A stretch of 64,000 nt of DNA from Brachypodium distachyon (lineage: Eukaryota > Streptophyta > Magnoliopsida > Poales > Poaceae), in assembly GCF_000005505.3 (NCBI RefSeq), contig NC_016132.3, forward strand, positions 56,248,914-56,312,913, in the 5' to 3' direction. Below, one piece after another: positions 37,268 through 49,250 of the stretch. The notes under the pieces are model-generated. The model ran no database searches. It worked only from the letters and a program-made list of their open reading frames with translations, and was not told the DNA's origin. Position numbers and translations under genes: made by a program. Position 1 is the stretch's first letter. Each line of letters starts with the position of its first letter.

Positions 37268-38510
37268 GTGCACGTAATAAGTAATGGGTCTGTCTAGAGC
37301 CCAGTCGACTGAGAAATTGCTCTTTCTCAGTCGACGAGCCTCTCTACGTCTGACACGATCGATCCTCCTCATCAGCCAGCGCGTACGTTCAGGACTTGAG
37401 GCCCCCATCGAGACCCCCTAAGCCGGTGTGTGGGTTAGGAATAGTTAGATTAACACCTTTGAGCTAGCCTCACGGATGCTTAGCTTTACTATGGGCCGGC
37501 TTTTTTTGAACAAGCTATGGGCCTTTTGTTTGTATGCTTCCAGATGTCTGCCAATGATTTTTTTTATCATAATTGCAACTGAAATTACTCTAAAAAATTG
37601 CAGCTGAAATTTTTCTCGGTAGCATGAAGCTGCGACTATAATTTTTTCGGTCGCACCCATATATTTTCTCTTGGGGTTGCGGCTATAATTTTTTCAATTG
37701 CACCCTTAGTTTCCCGTTGCATAGGGTTGCGACTGTTGCAACCGTAATTTTTCTCGTTGCATAGGGATGCGGCTGTAAATTTTCAGTGCGGCCGTAATTT
37801 TTCGCTTTGCATAGGGTTGCGGCTGTAATTTTTCTAGTTGCACACCCATGACTTTTCCTATTGCGGCTATAATTTTTCTTGTTGCACCCTAATTTTCCGC
37901 ATTGCTCGGTGTATGTTGTCCCTATAATTTTTCGGTTGCAGTTATAATTTTCTCCGTTGCATTGGGTTGCAGAATACAACACCAAACTCCAACACGAAAA
38001 CAAAGATATAATGCAAAACAAAAATACACATTAGAGTCCGACGCTAATTGGATGGCTACTGTAGACCCCTATGTATCGACAAAGAACTGAATTAGGCGGT
38101 CCCAACAGAAATCCTAGTCTTGCACATAATGTATATATAACCCAAAAAAATCTACCTAGAAATAAAAAGAGAAGAGGTCAAATGTAGCCACGCAAAGACA
38201 AAAATGTATACTCGTACACGGTTTCACAACCCATTGGTTTCCACACTATACAAAAAAAATAATCATAATCATACATAGTACAAAAAGGACTGAAACCAGC
38301 CGCAGGCCCATCCACCTCAGGTGGCCTGTTCGGCCAAACAGACCGGCAGCAAATATACGCAAGGAATTTGCTCAAGAAAAAATGTACGCAAGCAAATCAC
38401 GTGTTAGATCTCAGACAGAACTCACGCCCAAATCTCAGGTAAACAGAATCGACTGAGAAAAGCTTTGTCCCAGGCGACTGAGCGTTAGCAAAACCCATAA
38501 GTAATTGCAT
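37268..38510. mobile_element. Non-autonomous TIR element with internal minisatellite
   Basis: Left end TAAGTAATGGGTCTGTCTAG...CAGTCGACTGAGAAA. Read on the other strand, the right end is CAATTACTTATGGGTTTTGC...CTCAGTCGCCTGGGAC then TTTTCTCAGTCGATTC. The shared ATTACTTATGGGT ends and CTCAGTCGACTGAGA blocks define imperfect inverted termini. There is no transposase. Long, repeat-bearing ends suggest a Mutator-type element. Confidence 0.55.
37580..37990. repeat. Degenerate minisatellite, unit about GTTGCATAGGGTTGCGGCTGTAATTTTTC
   Basis: The unit and shortened variants recur at least eight times across 400 bases (for example near 37718, 37756, 37806, 37860 and 37935). The copies differ in length by dropping the CATAGGG part. 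All lie inside the surrounding TIR element. Confidence 0.8.
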
Positions 38511-39763
38511 ACATGGTTATGTAATTACTTACTCTCGGTTTGAGATTGTTAAAGTGTGTGTGCTGATGTAACAAATTGCCCACATAGGTAAGAAACGAAA
38601 GTTAGTTAAACAACGAACAGAAATAAAGAGCCGATCGAACAAACATGACTATCATATATAGTCCACCATGATGCTAAATAGAATCTTAATCTTGCAACGC
38701 CATTCTAGGTTGACATGGAATAACAGCTAGTCCGAAACTTCGTACGTGCGCCAGATTCTTGGATCTATCAGATGGCTCCTTTCCTCACTCCGCTGCTCAG
38801 ATCAGATCTGGCAATTCAACAACTTCCAATATTCCAAACCTGCAGCAGATGACCCCCGATTATATATTCTGCTTTCTTACTATCGTGGCAAGCAAGATAA
38901 TGGCGTCGCGGGTTATTACTCCGCATGCGCGCACCGGATGCGTGGTGATAAAATAGCATATCCGGGATGATCCGCGCCATCGTGACAGCTCAAGTCAAAT
39001 GCACAATTCGATCCTAAAAGAAAGAAAGGTCAGATGCATGGACTGGCACCGTTACTTGGTTTTGCTACCTTCCTAGCTCCCGTTCTCGTCGTGGATTAAT
39101 CGTTGTTTCGTGTTTTGTACTTTGGGCGGGCGTTGTTCAGGGCAGGCATCCTTATCAGCCTTGGGATTTGTATGTCACCGGTGAGTCAGCGACACGGCAA
39201 AAGGTGGCCAAGAGAAGTGATCCGGCACGGCAGAGCATCCATGCATCATGCATGCACCGAGCTTCGCACGCTTGGTTGGTGAGAGTCTAGCGTGGCTTTC
39301 TGTACCGTGTATGTGCTCGTAATTTCTCTCTTTTTTTTCTACCGTGTGTTTGGTGTGGACCGCAAATTGGAAAATACGGAGTAGATTTCCCAATTTAACC
39401 ACGGTCCGTTCTATGCGAGTCCGTGCGTGAGGTGAGAGGGTACGTACTCCTACGTACGTGGACGTGGTGGCAACCGCGAGGCCGTTCGCTTCTTCCGTTC
39501 TTCGTCGCCTTCCCTGTGAGTCCAAATTTTGGCTTCGTCCCAGGTCCCAGCAGCGTTCCGGGACGGGAAATCCCATTCCTTCGTCCCGTGCCCCGCATTA
39601 TCGTCCAGATACGACGCCACGCCTCGCCTCCCCCCGCCCCCGCCCGGGGGCCCGGTTAAAACTGACGCTTTCGGCTATCCCTGCCAATCATGCTCCGCAC
39701 GGATCGCAAAGCGCGGCCCGCGGGCGCATCCCGCTCGCCGCGTGGCGGCCGGACCCTCCCCTG

Positions 39764-39770
39764 TATAATT
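39764..39770 (+). promoter_or_regulatory. TATA box of SBP1
   Basis: TATAATT after a GC-rich run. Transcription start would fall near 39795, leaving a leader that is split by an intron. Confidence 0.5.
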
Positions 39771-39885
39771 ACCACCCCTGTTCCGCCGTTCCTCCCATCT
39801 CTGCTCGCGCGCTCGCTCTCACAGAAGAAGAAAAAACAGAGACAACTCACTCTTCCCTCTCCCTCCTCCTGCTTCCGTCTCTACG

Positions 39886-39994
39886 GTGAGTCAGCGCTCG
39901 GCTTTGGTTTTCTCCGATTCTCTCCTCCGTCTCCTGCTGCTTCTGCGGTGGCCTCGCGCGGGGCTCACACCCGGGTGATTGGGTTTTTCTGCAG
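39886..39994 (+). other. 5' UTR intron of SBP1
   Basis: Donor CTACG|GTGAGTCAG and acceptor TTTTTCTGCAG bracket 109 bases just upstream of the start codon at 40023. Both sites are strong and the intron is entirely non-coding. Confidence 0.65.
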
Positions 39995-40022
39995 GGGGGA
40001 CGACCTGAGAGCACGGGCGACG

Positions 40023-43000
40023 ATGGCCGGGACGGCGAACGGCGGCGCGAAGGCGGGGTGCTGCGGGGCGGCGAAGGGGCCCGGGTACGCCACGCCCTTG
40101 GAGGCCATGGAGAAGGGCCCGCGCGAGGGGCTCCTCTACGTCACCTGTGTCTACAATGGTACGCTCAAATTCACCAGCCCCTACAGAATTCCCCCCTCCC
40201 CCAGAATCCATGCCATATCCATCGGTTTCGGTCCCACTGGCCAAGGCGACGGAGAGCCGGAGAGGCCCGTACACGCGATGAACACGCACTCGCCTGCGTT
40301 AATCGCGTAGATCTCTGGCCAGTGAGTACTAGGGGGTACTGGTAGTGTGCTCAAGACCTGTCCTGGACTGCGACGGACAGAGTGCTTAATTATTCTAATC
40401 CTGGAAGTTTTTTAATACTACTAGTATACTTACGGTGGAAGGGAGCAATCATTCATAAATTAGCGTCAAATTAACGAGGACAGCAAAGGATAAGAAATTC
40501 GGAGTGCTACCTTTGGTCAGATCTCCGACTCTTTTGCAACTGCATTAAGTATGAATTTTTTTTGTTCTATATCTTCAGTTAATTAGCCTGCGTCGAGCTT
40601 AGCAGGTAATCAGATCAGCCAGCTTTAATTCACATAGGCATGCATCATGCATGTACCTTCAACGGCAGAAACTGACACTATCTGTCACACAAGAGGCCGA
40701 ACTGGCTAAGTTGCGGTTCAGAATCATCTAGTCAGTCCCTGTCGGTAGCACATGGTTTCTTTCATAAGAGTTTCTGAACACAGAAGCAACCATCTGAACA
40801 TGAGAAAGATATGTAGGGGTCTTTGGTCAGCCTTGTGTATAGGTGTTAGGAAATTATGTGTTGACCGTGTGAAATTTTGCAGGTACTGGAATTGACAAGC
40901 CGGATTACCTGGCTACGGTAGACGTGGATCCAAATTCTGCTACATACTCCCAGGTGATCCACAGGCTCCCGGCCACCCACATTGGTGATGAACTGCATCA
41001 TTCAGGCTGGAACGCTTGCAGCTCTTGCCATGGCGATGCGTCCACCAGCCGGCGATTCTTGATTCTTCCGTCCTTGCTGTGAGTATAAAGCGATGATGAT
41101 CAGATGGATGAACAGTTAAATTAGTTGATGTCGATCGGGTGCAGAGCAGAGTTTGTAACTAATTCTGCTCCCATGGTTGTTTCACAGGTCAGGTCGCGTG
41201 TATGTAGTTGACACTGCAAAGGATCCGAGGGCACCTGCCTTGCATAAGGTTGTCCAGGCTGAGGACATTGCTGAGAAGACTGGGCTTGGTTTCCCTCACA
41301 CATCTCATTGCCTTGCATCTGGTGATATTATGATTTCTTGCCTGGGGGACAAGGAGGGGAATGCTGCTGGCAATGGCTTTCTCCTGTTGGATTCAGAATT
41401 TAATGTCAAAGGACGGTTAGTTCATTTATTTCACAAAATTTAGGCAGCATTCGCATTGAAACATAACATATAGCTAGGGCTAAAATTACAGGTTGTAACC
41501 CACTACCATTCATCATGAAACCACCTCATGCTGATGCATATCAGAATCATTAGACCACCCAATGTTGATTTACATCTTACCAAATGAGCAGTATTATTAG
41601 AGTAACATTACTTCTGATCAGTTGACCAGTTATTGCGGATGTTGAGGTTAAAATGATGTGCTCAGGAATGATTATTCATGTATGACAAGTTGTTGCTTGA
41701 CTTTTGGAGAACAGGCGGGGTTTTCAATGTTACAAGTGTATTGATTAAATAATTTCTACTTGCAGATGGGAAAAGCCAGGCCACAGCCCCTTGTTTGGCT
41801 ATGATTTCTGGTACCAGCCTCGTCACAAAACGATGATTAGTTCATCGTGGGGAGCCCCTGCGGCGTTCAGGACAGGTTTTGATCTTCAGCATGTCCAGGA
41901 TGGTCTATATGGAAGGCACCTGCATGTATACGACTGGCCTGGTGGTGAGCTCAAGCAGACACTGGATTTAGGCAGTACAGGTCTTCTTCCACTGGAGGTT
42001 TGTATCAAATACTAAGATTCGGAGTATTGCTTCACCTGTATGTCATATAACCATTGTTCTCTGGTTGTCTCCTCTGCAGGTGAGATTTTTACATGACCCA
42101 TCAAAGGACACTGGCTATGTTGGCTGTGCTTTAACTAGCAACATGGTGAGATTCTTCAAAACTGCAGATGGATCATGGAGCCATGAGGTCTGTTCACAAT
42201 ACATGATAATGCCTACTTCGTTTAAACATAATGAAGTTTATTTTCCATCTTGTTTACACTTTTTATGCTTGCATCTGTAGGTAGCTATATCCATAGAACC
42301 ATTGAAGGTGCGCAACTGGATTCTGCCTGAAATGCCAGGACTGATAACTGATTTCGTCATCTCTCTCGATGACCGCTATCTCTACTTGGTCAATTGGCTT
42401 CATGGGGATATCAGGCAATACAACATTGAGGACCCTGCAAAGCCTGTGCTGGCTGGACAAGTGTGGGTGGGTGGGCTTCTTCAAAAGGGCAGCGATGTCG
42501 TCTATGTGACTGAGGATGATACAGAACAGCAGTACGCTGTGCCCCAGGTCAAGGTAAATTCAGCTGTTCTCCGGTTAATGGCTCTGTTGTTCATAAGAAA
42601 GATTCATTTGAAATGTGATTTTGCTACCAAACTGCAACACATCCACCTTGCAGTGCTGCTATACAGTTACAGTCATATTGCGTGCATTTCATCTGCATTG
42701 GAACCATAAACACTTGTTCTGAACTATTAGCAATGAGGCAATATTTGAGGAACACATTGATGTCTAGTAACCTGAATATTACTGACACTGCATTGCTTCT
42801 TACATCAGGGGCATCGACTTAGAGGTGGTCCACAGATGATTCAGCTGAGCTTGGATGGCAAGAGGGTTTATGTGACCAATTCTCTCTTCAGCCGGTGGGA
42901 TGAGCAGTTCTACGGCCCTGATCTTCTAAAGAAGGGCTCTCACATGTTGCAGATCGATGTTGACACTGAGAAAGGAGGACTGACTGTCAACCCCAACTTC

Positions 43001-43093
43001 TTTGTGGATTTCGGTACCGAACCGGAGGGTCCCTCCTTGGCGCATGAGATGAGATATCCGGGTGGGGACTGCACCTCTGACATATGGATCTGA
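40023..43093 (+). CDS. SBP1: Selenium-binding protein 1 (methanethiol oxidase family)
   Basis: Seven exons: 40023-40158, 40883-41078, 41188-41415, 41766-41997, 42080-42187, 42281-42553, 42809-43093; 485 residues, close to the usual 490 of plant SBP1. The start [17 protein letters not shown] carries the Cys pair at 13-14. [11 protein letters not shown] (87-97) gives the conserved C-x2-C. Further hallmarks are [47 protein letters not shown] and the C-terminal [11 protein letters not shown]. The fold is a seven-bladed propeller. The human homologue oxidises methanethiol; Arabidopsis SBP1 binds selenite and cadmium through its cysteines and is induced by sulfur demand and metal stress. It is probably cytosolic, as no targeting peptide is seen. 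The 3' UTR is followed closely by a retroposon. Confidence 0.97.
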
Positions 43094-43275
43094 TTAAGAT
43101 AATGGATTTGGGACACAGGCAGGTGGAGATCCATGACACCGAGTTCACTGTAGTTAAGATGGTTTCTCCCTGCGGCGTTGTATGTGATTGTGATGTGGTA
43201 TTAGTTGGAATAAGTTCTAGATGGAACCTCGAACATTGGCTTCATGTGAACCTGAGCCTTAATAAGAGATGTCTC

Positions 43276-44827
43276 AAAGAAAAATACTTAGAATCCTTTT
43301 CCCCCCACCCCACGACTCCCCGTGCTGCTCCCAGGCGGCACCAGGAGAAACCCTATCGCCGCCCCAGTTTTTCCCCGTGCTACCTTCTGCCGCCGCTGCC
43401 GCTGGCCTCGGAGCCACGGTGGCGGTGGGCCTCCGCTGCCAAAAGGGGCAGGGGGGACCTCCTCTCTGCGTGTGGCGCTGGCGCCCATTGGCCTTGACTG
43501 GGATGAAGATGGTGGGCTCACCGGCGCGGGGAAGCCGGGGCGGTGGCCCCGGGGCGAGATGGCGGCGTTTGCTTGAGCCCTCGGCGAGGAGTCGTGCGGG
43601 TGCGGCGTCGTGGCCGGGCGTCTGTTGGTCTTGAGCCTGGCGCCCAGATCTGACGGTGGCGGCGCCTCGGTGAGCTGCTGCGGCGTGGTGCAGGGAGTTC
43701 GAGGTGTTGTGTCGCCACGGGGACTCCGGTCCCGGTGGAGCCCCGACTGCTGATCTACGGTGGTGGCGGTGTGTCGTAGGTTTGGGACGGCGGCGCGGCG
43801 GCGTCGCGACGGTGGACCCGGCGGCCGTCCCTGGCGCCGGGTCTGGCTTGCATCGCGGTTGGGGTGCTGCGGTGGTTGCTGGGCATGGTGGTGAGGTGTT
43901 GGTGATGACAACTGCAATATTTGCGTGGCATGCTTGGTCTTGTGCCTTGGTTGGCTGCAGCCTTCTTGGCTGTTAATTTTGGTGGATGGGGTGTGCTTCT
44001 AGGCGAAAGCCTTGCTTCGATGTGCTCAGAGCCGACGGCGGCAGCACTCTTTGGCGTCGTTTCCCTCCTTGGAGGCGTCGTTGTAGATTTTCCCCGCCCT
44101 CCGAAAGCGGGTGCTTGGCTTTCCGGGTCAAAACCCAAGCTCTGGTTTGTCTGGAACGGGCGATGGCGGCGGACACGTCGCTTCCTCCTTGGAGGCATCG
44201 TCTTGGTGGCCAAGACCGTTGACGGGTACAAGCTTAGGCTTCTATGTGGTTTTGCTTTGTCATCGTGTGTGGCGGACGCCGGGGCAGCGGCCTCAGGTTT
44301 GGTTACAGTGTACGTCGGTGTGGGGCTGCGGTTTGCCACGACTAGGGTGTGGATCTTGTGCTGTTGGGGCAGGGAGATTGTCGGCCCGGTCAACGCGATC
44401 TCTTTGGGGATCGGTTGTCTTGGATGTTAGGGTGGCGGCCCCGGGTTCGGTGCGGCGGTTGAGGTCTACGAGCGGTTGCCTTGCGCGGCTAGGGCTACGA
44501 AGAGCCCGTCTCGTGCGGCATTGCAGCTCTTATGTAAGCGGAGATGTCAGGGCGGCGGCCCTGGAAGGTGGTGCAGGTGGTTGGACGCCGGGGCAGCGGG
44601 CCCGGATATGTGTGTTGTTACGCGAGCATTACTGTTCTTGTGTTGTGTGTGCGACAGAACAGTATTATGTTGTGGCTGTGTCGGGTTTCGGGTCTAGTTG
44701 AGCTAGGCAAGGTGAGCCTTTCTTGTATGGTTTTCGGCCTAGTTTTCCTCATAAACCGGGCCATTCTATTCTTTTTAAATGAATCGCGGCAGTTTCCTGC
44801 CCTCTGACGAGGTTAGTAAAAAAAAAA
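43276..44827 (+). mobile_element. Non-LTR retroposon (LINE-derived or SINE-like), 1.55 kb
   Basis: AGATGTCTC occurs at 43267-43275 and again at 44828-44836, directly after a poly-A run (44818-44828). Poly-A tail plus target-site duplication mark an insertion by target-primed reverse transcription. The body is GC-rich and ends with TTTTTAAATGAATCGCGGCAG then TTTCCTGCCCTCTGACGAGG, a 3' end I associate with a repeated grass retroposon family. The interior has no reverse transcriptase. Long open frames on both strands are composition artefacts. CTCCTTGGAGGC(A/G)TCGT occurs twice inside. Confidence 0.72.
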
Positions 44828-44836
44828 GATGTCTCT

Positions 44837-45690
44837 CATTCTGAATGTTGTGATACTGTTGAAGACTTCACATATTTCTTTCTTTGTTTTTTGACATTTG
44901 AAGACTTCACGTCTTCTGCTTGTGTCCATGCATTTTGGCCCAAAACCGTAGCCAAACCAATGCAATATCTGTCTTTTCCTAAAAAAAAAAATACTGCTCC
45001 CTGTTTCACTAATCTTGCTTGAAGAAGCTCCAACAAATTGAGCCGTCTTTGTGTGCACGATGAGAATAGTGGGTTGGGTTATTTTGATCGGGCCATCTGG
45101 ATATGCGCCAATTTTCTCCGGCCCCTAAAGAAAGCTTTGTGTGTTTCTCAGTGCAATTGGCCACATGAACACAAAGCTAGCAACTAAGAAACAAGATCCG
45201 TACGAGAGGATCACCGTTTTTTGTTTTATTTTCATTTTCTTGTAGTAATCGTCTTCGCTCTGAGATGAGCAAAACATCATCAACATTTTAACAGCATAAA
45301 GATCACCCGAGATACGAGAGTATCTTGCACCACCGTGTATAATCTTCCTATGGCCCGCACATATACATTATGATTTTACTTTCCATCTGTAACTACATAG
45401 CAATCATTTTGATTCATATCTCAAACAAAACATGGTTAGTACAAGCTCAAAATTTCATCTGTCACATAGCTGTTGTGGCAAAAAAAAGCCCACCGGCCGT
45501 TCATTTCAAAACTAGTGGATGAAAGGCCCTTGCTTTTTCTTCCCATGAACAAACGAGCTTGAATTACATGCTCGATATCACAAAAAAGCAACTATTACTG
45601 CGTGTGTGATGCATCGGTGCTGGAATCTGGTAATCTGCTACCCTGATTTTTTTTTGAGATATAAGTCCGGGTAATGGGAGAGAGATAAAG
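44837..45690. other. Intergenic region upstream of the glycine-rich RNA-binding gene
   Basis: About 850 bases of moderately AT-rich DNA with no supported gene or repeat. The right end is the promoter of the next gene. Confidence 0.5.
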
Positions 45691-46015
45691 TGTTTTCTTG
45701 GAGGACAGGTCATGGAGAGTTCTCGGGGGTACAAATCGTCATCCCCGTAGCGTAATTAGGAGCTCCTTCTTATCCAGCCCACCAGAAGCCCACCAGATAT
45801 TTTCCGTTGATGCCTCTAGAGTCCAAACCGAGGCGAGATATTTTGGAAGCCTGGTGCGCTCGGTACCAGTACATAGCGAGAGGCCAAGCCGCACCGCAAA
45901 GCACCACAAAACCCTAGCCGCCTCCGCCCCTCTCCTCTTAAACCCCAGCCCCCACTTTCCCATCTCCATTCCCCTCCCCGCCGTCTCGACTCTTCTCGTC
46001 TCATACCCCACTCAG

Positions 46016-46632
46016 GTACGGCCCCGTTCCTCTCCGCCCGATCTATTGTTCGTCATGGCGCGACGGATCCGGTGATCCGTGGCTCTCTCTTGCTGCTAGA
46101 TCGGTCCTTATTTGTTGTTATTTGTCTCGGTATGAAGGGGGAAATGAGATTTTTGGCCGAGGAGATAGTATGATTTCGCGTCCGTGTTGTTTAATCGCCG
46201 ATTCGTTCGAGGGGCGAGGGAATACGATTTATTTCTGTTTTGTTGGATTATTTTCGGGTGTTGGCGTCGTATTAGTACGAGGGTAAGGTTCGGGGTGGAG
46301 TTCATGTTTTTGACATGGAATTTGGCTGGGATCTTTGGCTGAAATAGGCTAGGCACTCTGATCTTTTGATGTTGTGTCTGGGTATTCTTGTTTTGTTTCG
46401 ATTAATCTTGTTCCCTGGCGAGCCTGTCTGCCCTTCCCCTCTATGGAAGCCGTAAGAGCGTGGCCTGAGGTGACCCTTGGGAAGATTAGACGTGTTTCTG
46501 TAGAAACTTGCACCATAAACTCTTAAAAGTTGGGCTATGCTGTTTACGGTTCATGCCAATCATTACGGGTGTTTGCCTGTGTTCGTACCTTTGGATCCTC
46601 CTATCGCTGATGATTGAAATATGTTGTTGCAG
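46016..46632 (+). other. 5' UTR intron of the glycine-rich RNA-binding gene
   Basis: Donor CACTCAG|GTACGG and acceptor GTTGTTGCAG bracket 617 bases ending 15 bases before the ATG. An AAACCCTAG telo-box-like element (45908-45916), often seen near starts of plant RNA-binding and translation genes, lies in the leader just upstream. Confidence 0.65.
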
Positions 46633-46647
46633 GTCTAGTCTTCCTCC

Positions 46648-47788
46648 ATGGCGGCGTTTAACAAGCTCGGAAGCCTTCTTAGGCAGAGTGCTTTCGCGAG
46701 CAGTGTCTCAGCTGGCTCAGCACCTGCCATGTTCAATGCTGCTCGGTTCATGTCCAACAAGCTTTTTGTGGGCGGTGGGTTTTTTTACCTTACTTTTGGT
46801 GTCTATCGGCACAAGCATGTCATAGATCAATAGAACTTAGCATGTTTTTTTTATCAGGTCTTTCCTGGGGTACTAATGACGGTTCTTTGAAAGAGGCGTT
46901 TTCCAGCTTTGGGGAGGTCTATGAAGGTCAGTATATATCTTGGAATAATTTGCCCAAGTCGATTGTTTGTTCCCATGTTATTCATGCTCTGTTATTATCC
47001 TCACTGCTTCAGTGATTTGTTGAATAATATTGATAAGTTAGCTGTTTGTTCAGACGTTGTTCATGTTATCCTGTCTATTATTTGAACATGTAAACGTTTT
47101 GCAATACGCTATCAAATTTTTTGGTGGCAGTTCATCGCTATTATTGTTGCATGATCTAAACACTTTGCATGTTGCAGCACGTGTGATCACTGACAGAGAA
47201 ACTGGAAGGTCCAGGGGGTTTGGGTTTGTGGAATTCTCCAATGAAGAGGATGCAAAGAAGGCTGCGTCTAGCATGGATGGTCAGGTGAGTCAAAACAGAC
47301 ATGCCCTGTTCTGCTTTGCAGTAGAGTTGATAAATTTTTAAGTGTTTGTAGTTTCTGAATGAAACAACTGCATGGTGGACCATTTCCAGGAATTCAATTT
47401 CTCTTATCATTTGGATGTTGCTAAGTTGCAGATTAAGGCTCCAAATATTTTCCATCTTCATTATTATGTTGTTTATTTTATTCTATATGCCTGCTTTACT
47501 GAGTTATTGATGAATGTTTAATGTACTGTGCCTGCCTTTAGCCAATTGCGCATGTTTGATATGCATGCTGTGCTCTTCGCCACAAGGCTTCAGCATCTAA
47601 TGTCATGCCATTACTTGCAGGAACTTGATGGGCGTAGTGTCCGTGTGAACTTTGCCAATGAGAGACCGGCAGGAGGGAGCCGTGGTGGCTTTGGCGGAGG
47701 CGGCGGCGGTGGCTTTGGTGGTGGCGGCGGCTATGGCGGCGGCGGTGGTGGCAGAAGCTATGGTGGCGGCCAGGATGACGCCTACTAA
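46648..47788 (+). CDS. Mitochondrial-type glycine-rich RNA-binding protein (RRM + Gly-rich tail)
   Basis: Four coding exons: 46648-46774, 46858-46926, 47178-47284, 47621-47788; 156 residues. The first 34 residues (MAAFNKLGSLLRQSAF...AARFMS) are Arg/Ser/Ala-rich and amphipathic, like a mitochondrial presequence. One RRM follows (about 37-115) with RNP2 LFVGGL at 39-44 and RNP1 RGFGFVEF at 78-85. The tail (about 118-156) is Gly/Phe/Tyr-rich GGFGGGGGGG and ends QDDAY. Proteins of this design bind organelle RNA. Some serve as RNA chaperones in cold stress or as C-to-U editing cofactors (ORRM type). Which role applies cannot be told from sequence. Confidence 0.94.
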
Positions 47789-48305
47789 GGACTACCTAAA
47801 TTTATAATAATGAGCTTTAGGACCCTATTTTGATTATGCGGAACCTTCATGTTTTACTACCTGTTTTATGTCGTATGTTTGGGCAGATCCTGTTCTGTTA
47901 GCGTTTTTTGTTTGTTTCCGAGTAATTCGTATGCCATGCCATGCGACAAGCTCTGCCTGAATGCAGTTTGTAGAGAATGATTGCATATGTTAGTGATCAT
48001 AAGGTCTACCAATATTGTCTTAGAATCAAATATTGAGATCTATGCTACAAAATTGCAAATTTGTTAGGTTTGAATGTTCTATTCTTATGGTTGCCTGGAT
48101 GAGGCGTGTAGAGAATGACTGCGTATGTCAGTAATCTTAGTTCATATGTTTTCGGGACACTTGGCTTTGTTTGGTAAAGTGATTTCGACACTGAACAAGG
48201 ATTATGTTGACCGTTAAGCCAGCTCCAATGCGCTTCGGTAGACAAAGAGGAAATTCAATTTGGCTTCGGGGAGCACCCTTCGAACAAAAGAAAAACAATT
48301 TTCTC

Positions 48306-48646
48306 GTGGATCCGCCGCACCCTTCGAACCACCACCGCATCCGCCTCTGGGTTCCACCCCTGCGGCCCTGACAACCGAATGCGGCGGCTTGGCACCCGCA
48401 AGGAAGAGCAGCCACTCCAACCGGAGCAAGATGAGAGGAGGAGCCGGTGTTCGTTCTCACGGACGAGTGGGCGGAGTTCTTCGCCAGGAGGAAGCTGCGT
48501 AAACCATCGATCGTGTCTCACTAATTTCCCTTATCTGCCACGCTTTTCTTCTTTCTCCCCTGCTTTTTTTGTGCGTGTGTCTGCGACTGCAGCTCTCTTT
48601 GTTCGGCAGCCAAGCAGCAGCAGAAAAGAAGAATTGAAAGAATTAA
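48306..48646 (+). pseudogene. Truncated duplicate of the His-rich gene at 53287
   Basis: The sequence follows the 53.3 kb gene from its start (GTGGATCCGCCGCACCCTTC against ATGGATCC...) to its stop, including the intron. The start codon has become GTG and a large part of the His/Pro/Gln-rich exon is missing. Frame is lost, although the block GAGCCGGTGTTCGTTCTCAC and the EWAEFFA region survive. The donor GTAAAC and the acceptor TTTGTTCGGCAG are still present, and CGG near the end has become TGA. Retention of the intron shows it arose by DNA duplication and not by reverse transcription. Confidence 0.85.
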
Positions 48647-49250
48647 GAGCATCTACATTCCACATAGTCAAATTTGGGGGTGTTAGCTAAAAGAAGCCAG
48701 CTGGATAGTTTCATGTCAGAACAATATGACATTCTATAGTTGCCCTGATCGACAGTCTAAATACATAGTTAATGACATGCTTATACACTGAAAATTAATC
48801 ATATACGAACATAGGATGAGCTATACCAACAGCTAGGAACATCCATTTAGTTCTATCTGTACAATCCCCGCAAAATAATAATATATGTGTACAAAAATGA
48901 TAATAGATCTAAAGGAGATGCGCAAACCAGCGCCAGTTATTCAGAGAGCCCTGAAAAAAAAAACTGAACTTTTGTTCGCTTCCATGCCACCACCCTAACT
49001 ATTCTGCTGTCCCAGAAATTGAACTTTCGCTGATCTCATACTGCATATATTGCCAATGCCAACATCACAATTCTTCGTCACATAACATAAACCTGGGTGA
49101 CATTGGATAACAATTAACAAAACAGAGTGCATAATGACTACAAACATGCAAAAACAAGGCATCCGAATAGGTAAACAACATGACAGGCTGACGACGACCT
49201 ATGCAATTTCACTAACAAAGTTAAACCTGTGGCTAAATCACTAATATAGA

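Larger units (their letters stand above)
36440..39760. other. Intergenic region between the divergent PQBP1-like and SBP1 genes
   Basis: About 3.3 kb separating two head-to-head genes. The middle is a TIR element with a minisatellite (37268-38510). Flanking DNA holds short open frames on both strands (for example 36440-36880 and 39170-39890) with no domain or splice chain. The right end is the SBP1 promoter, with GC-rich DNA from 39480. Confidence 0.5.

Noticed and set aside
43288..44430. Long open frames on both strands in a GC-rich block
   Set aside because: They lie entirely inside the poly-A-tailed retroposon, show no reverse transcriptase or host domain, and coexist on both strands, as expected from composition alone.
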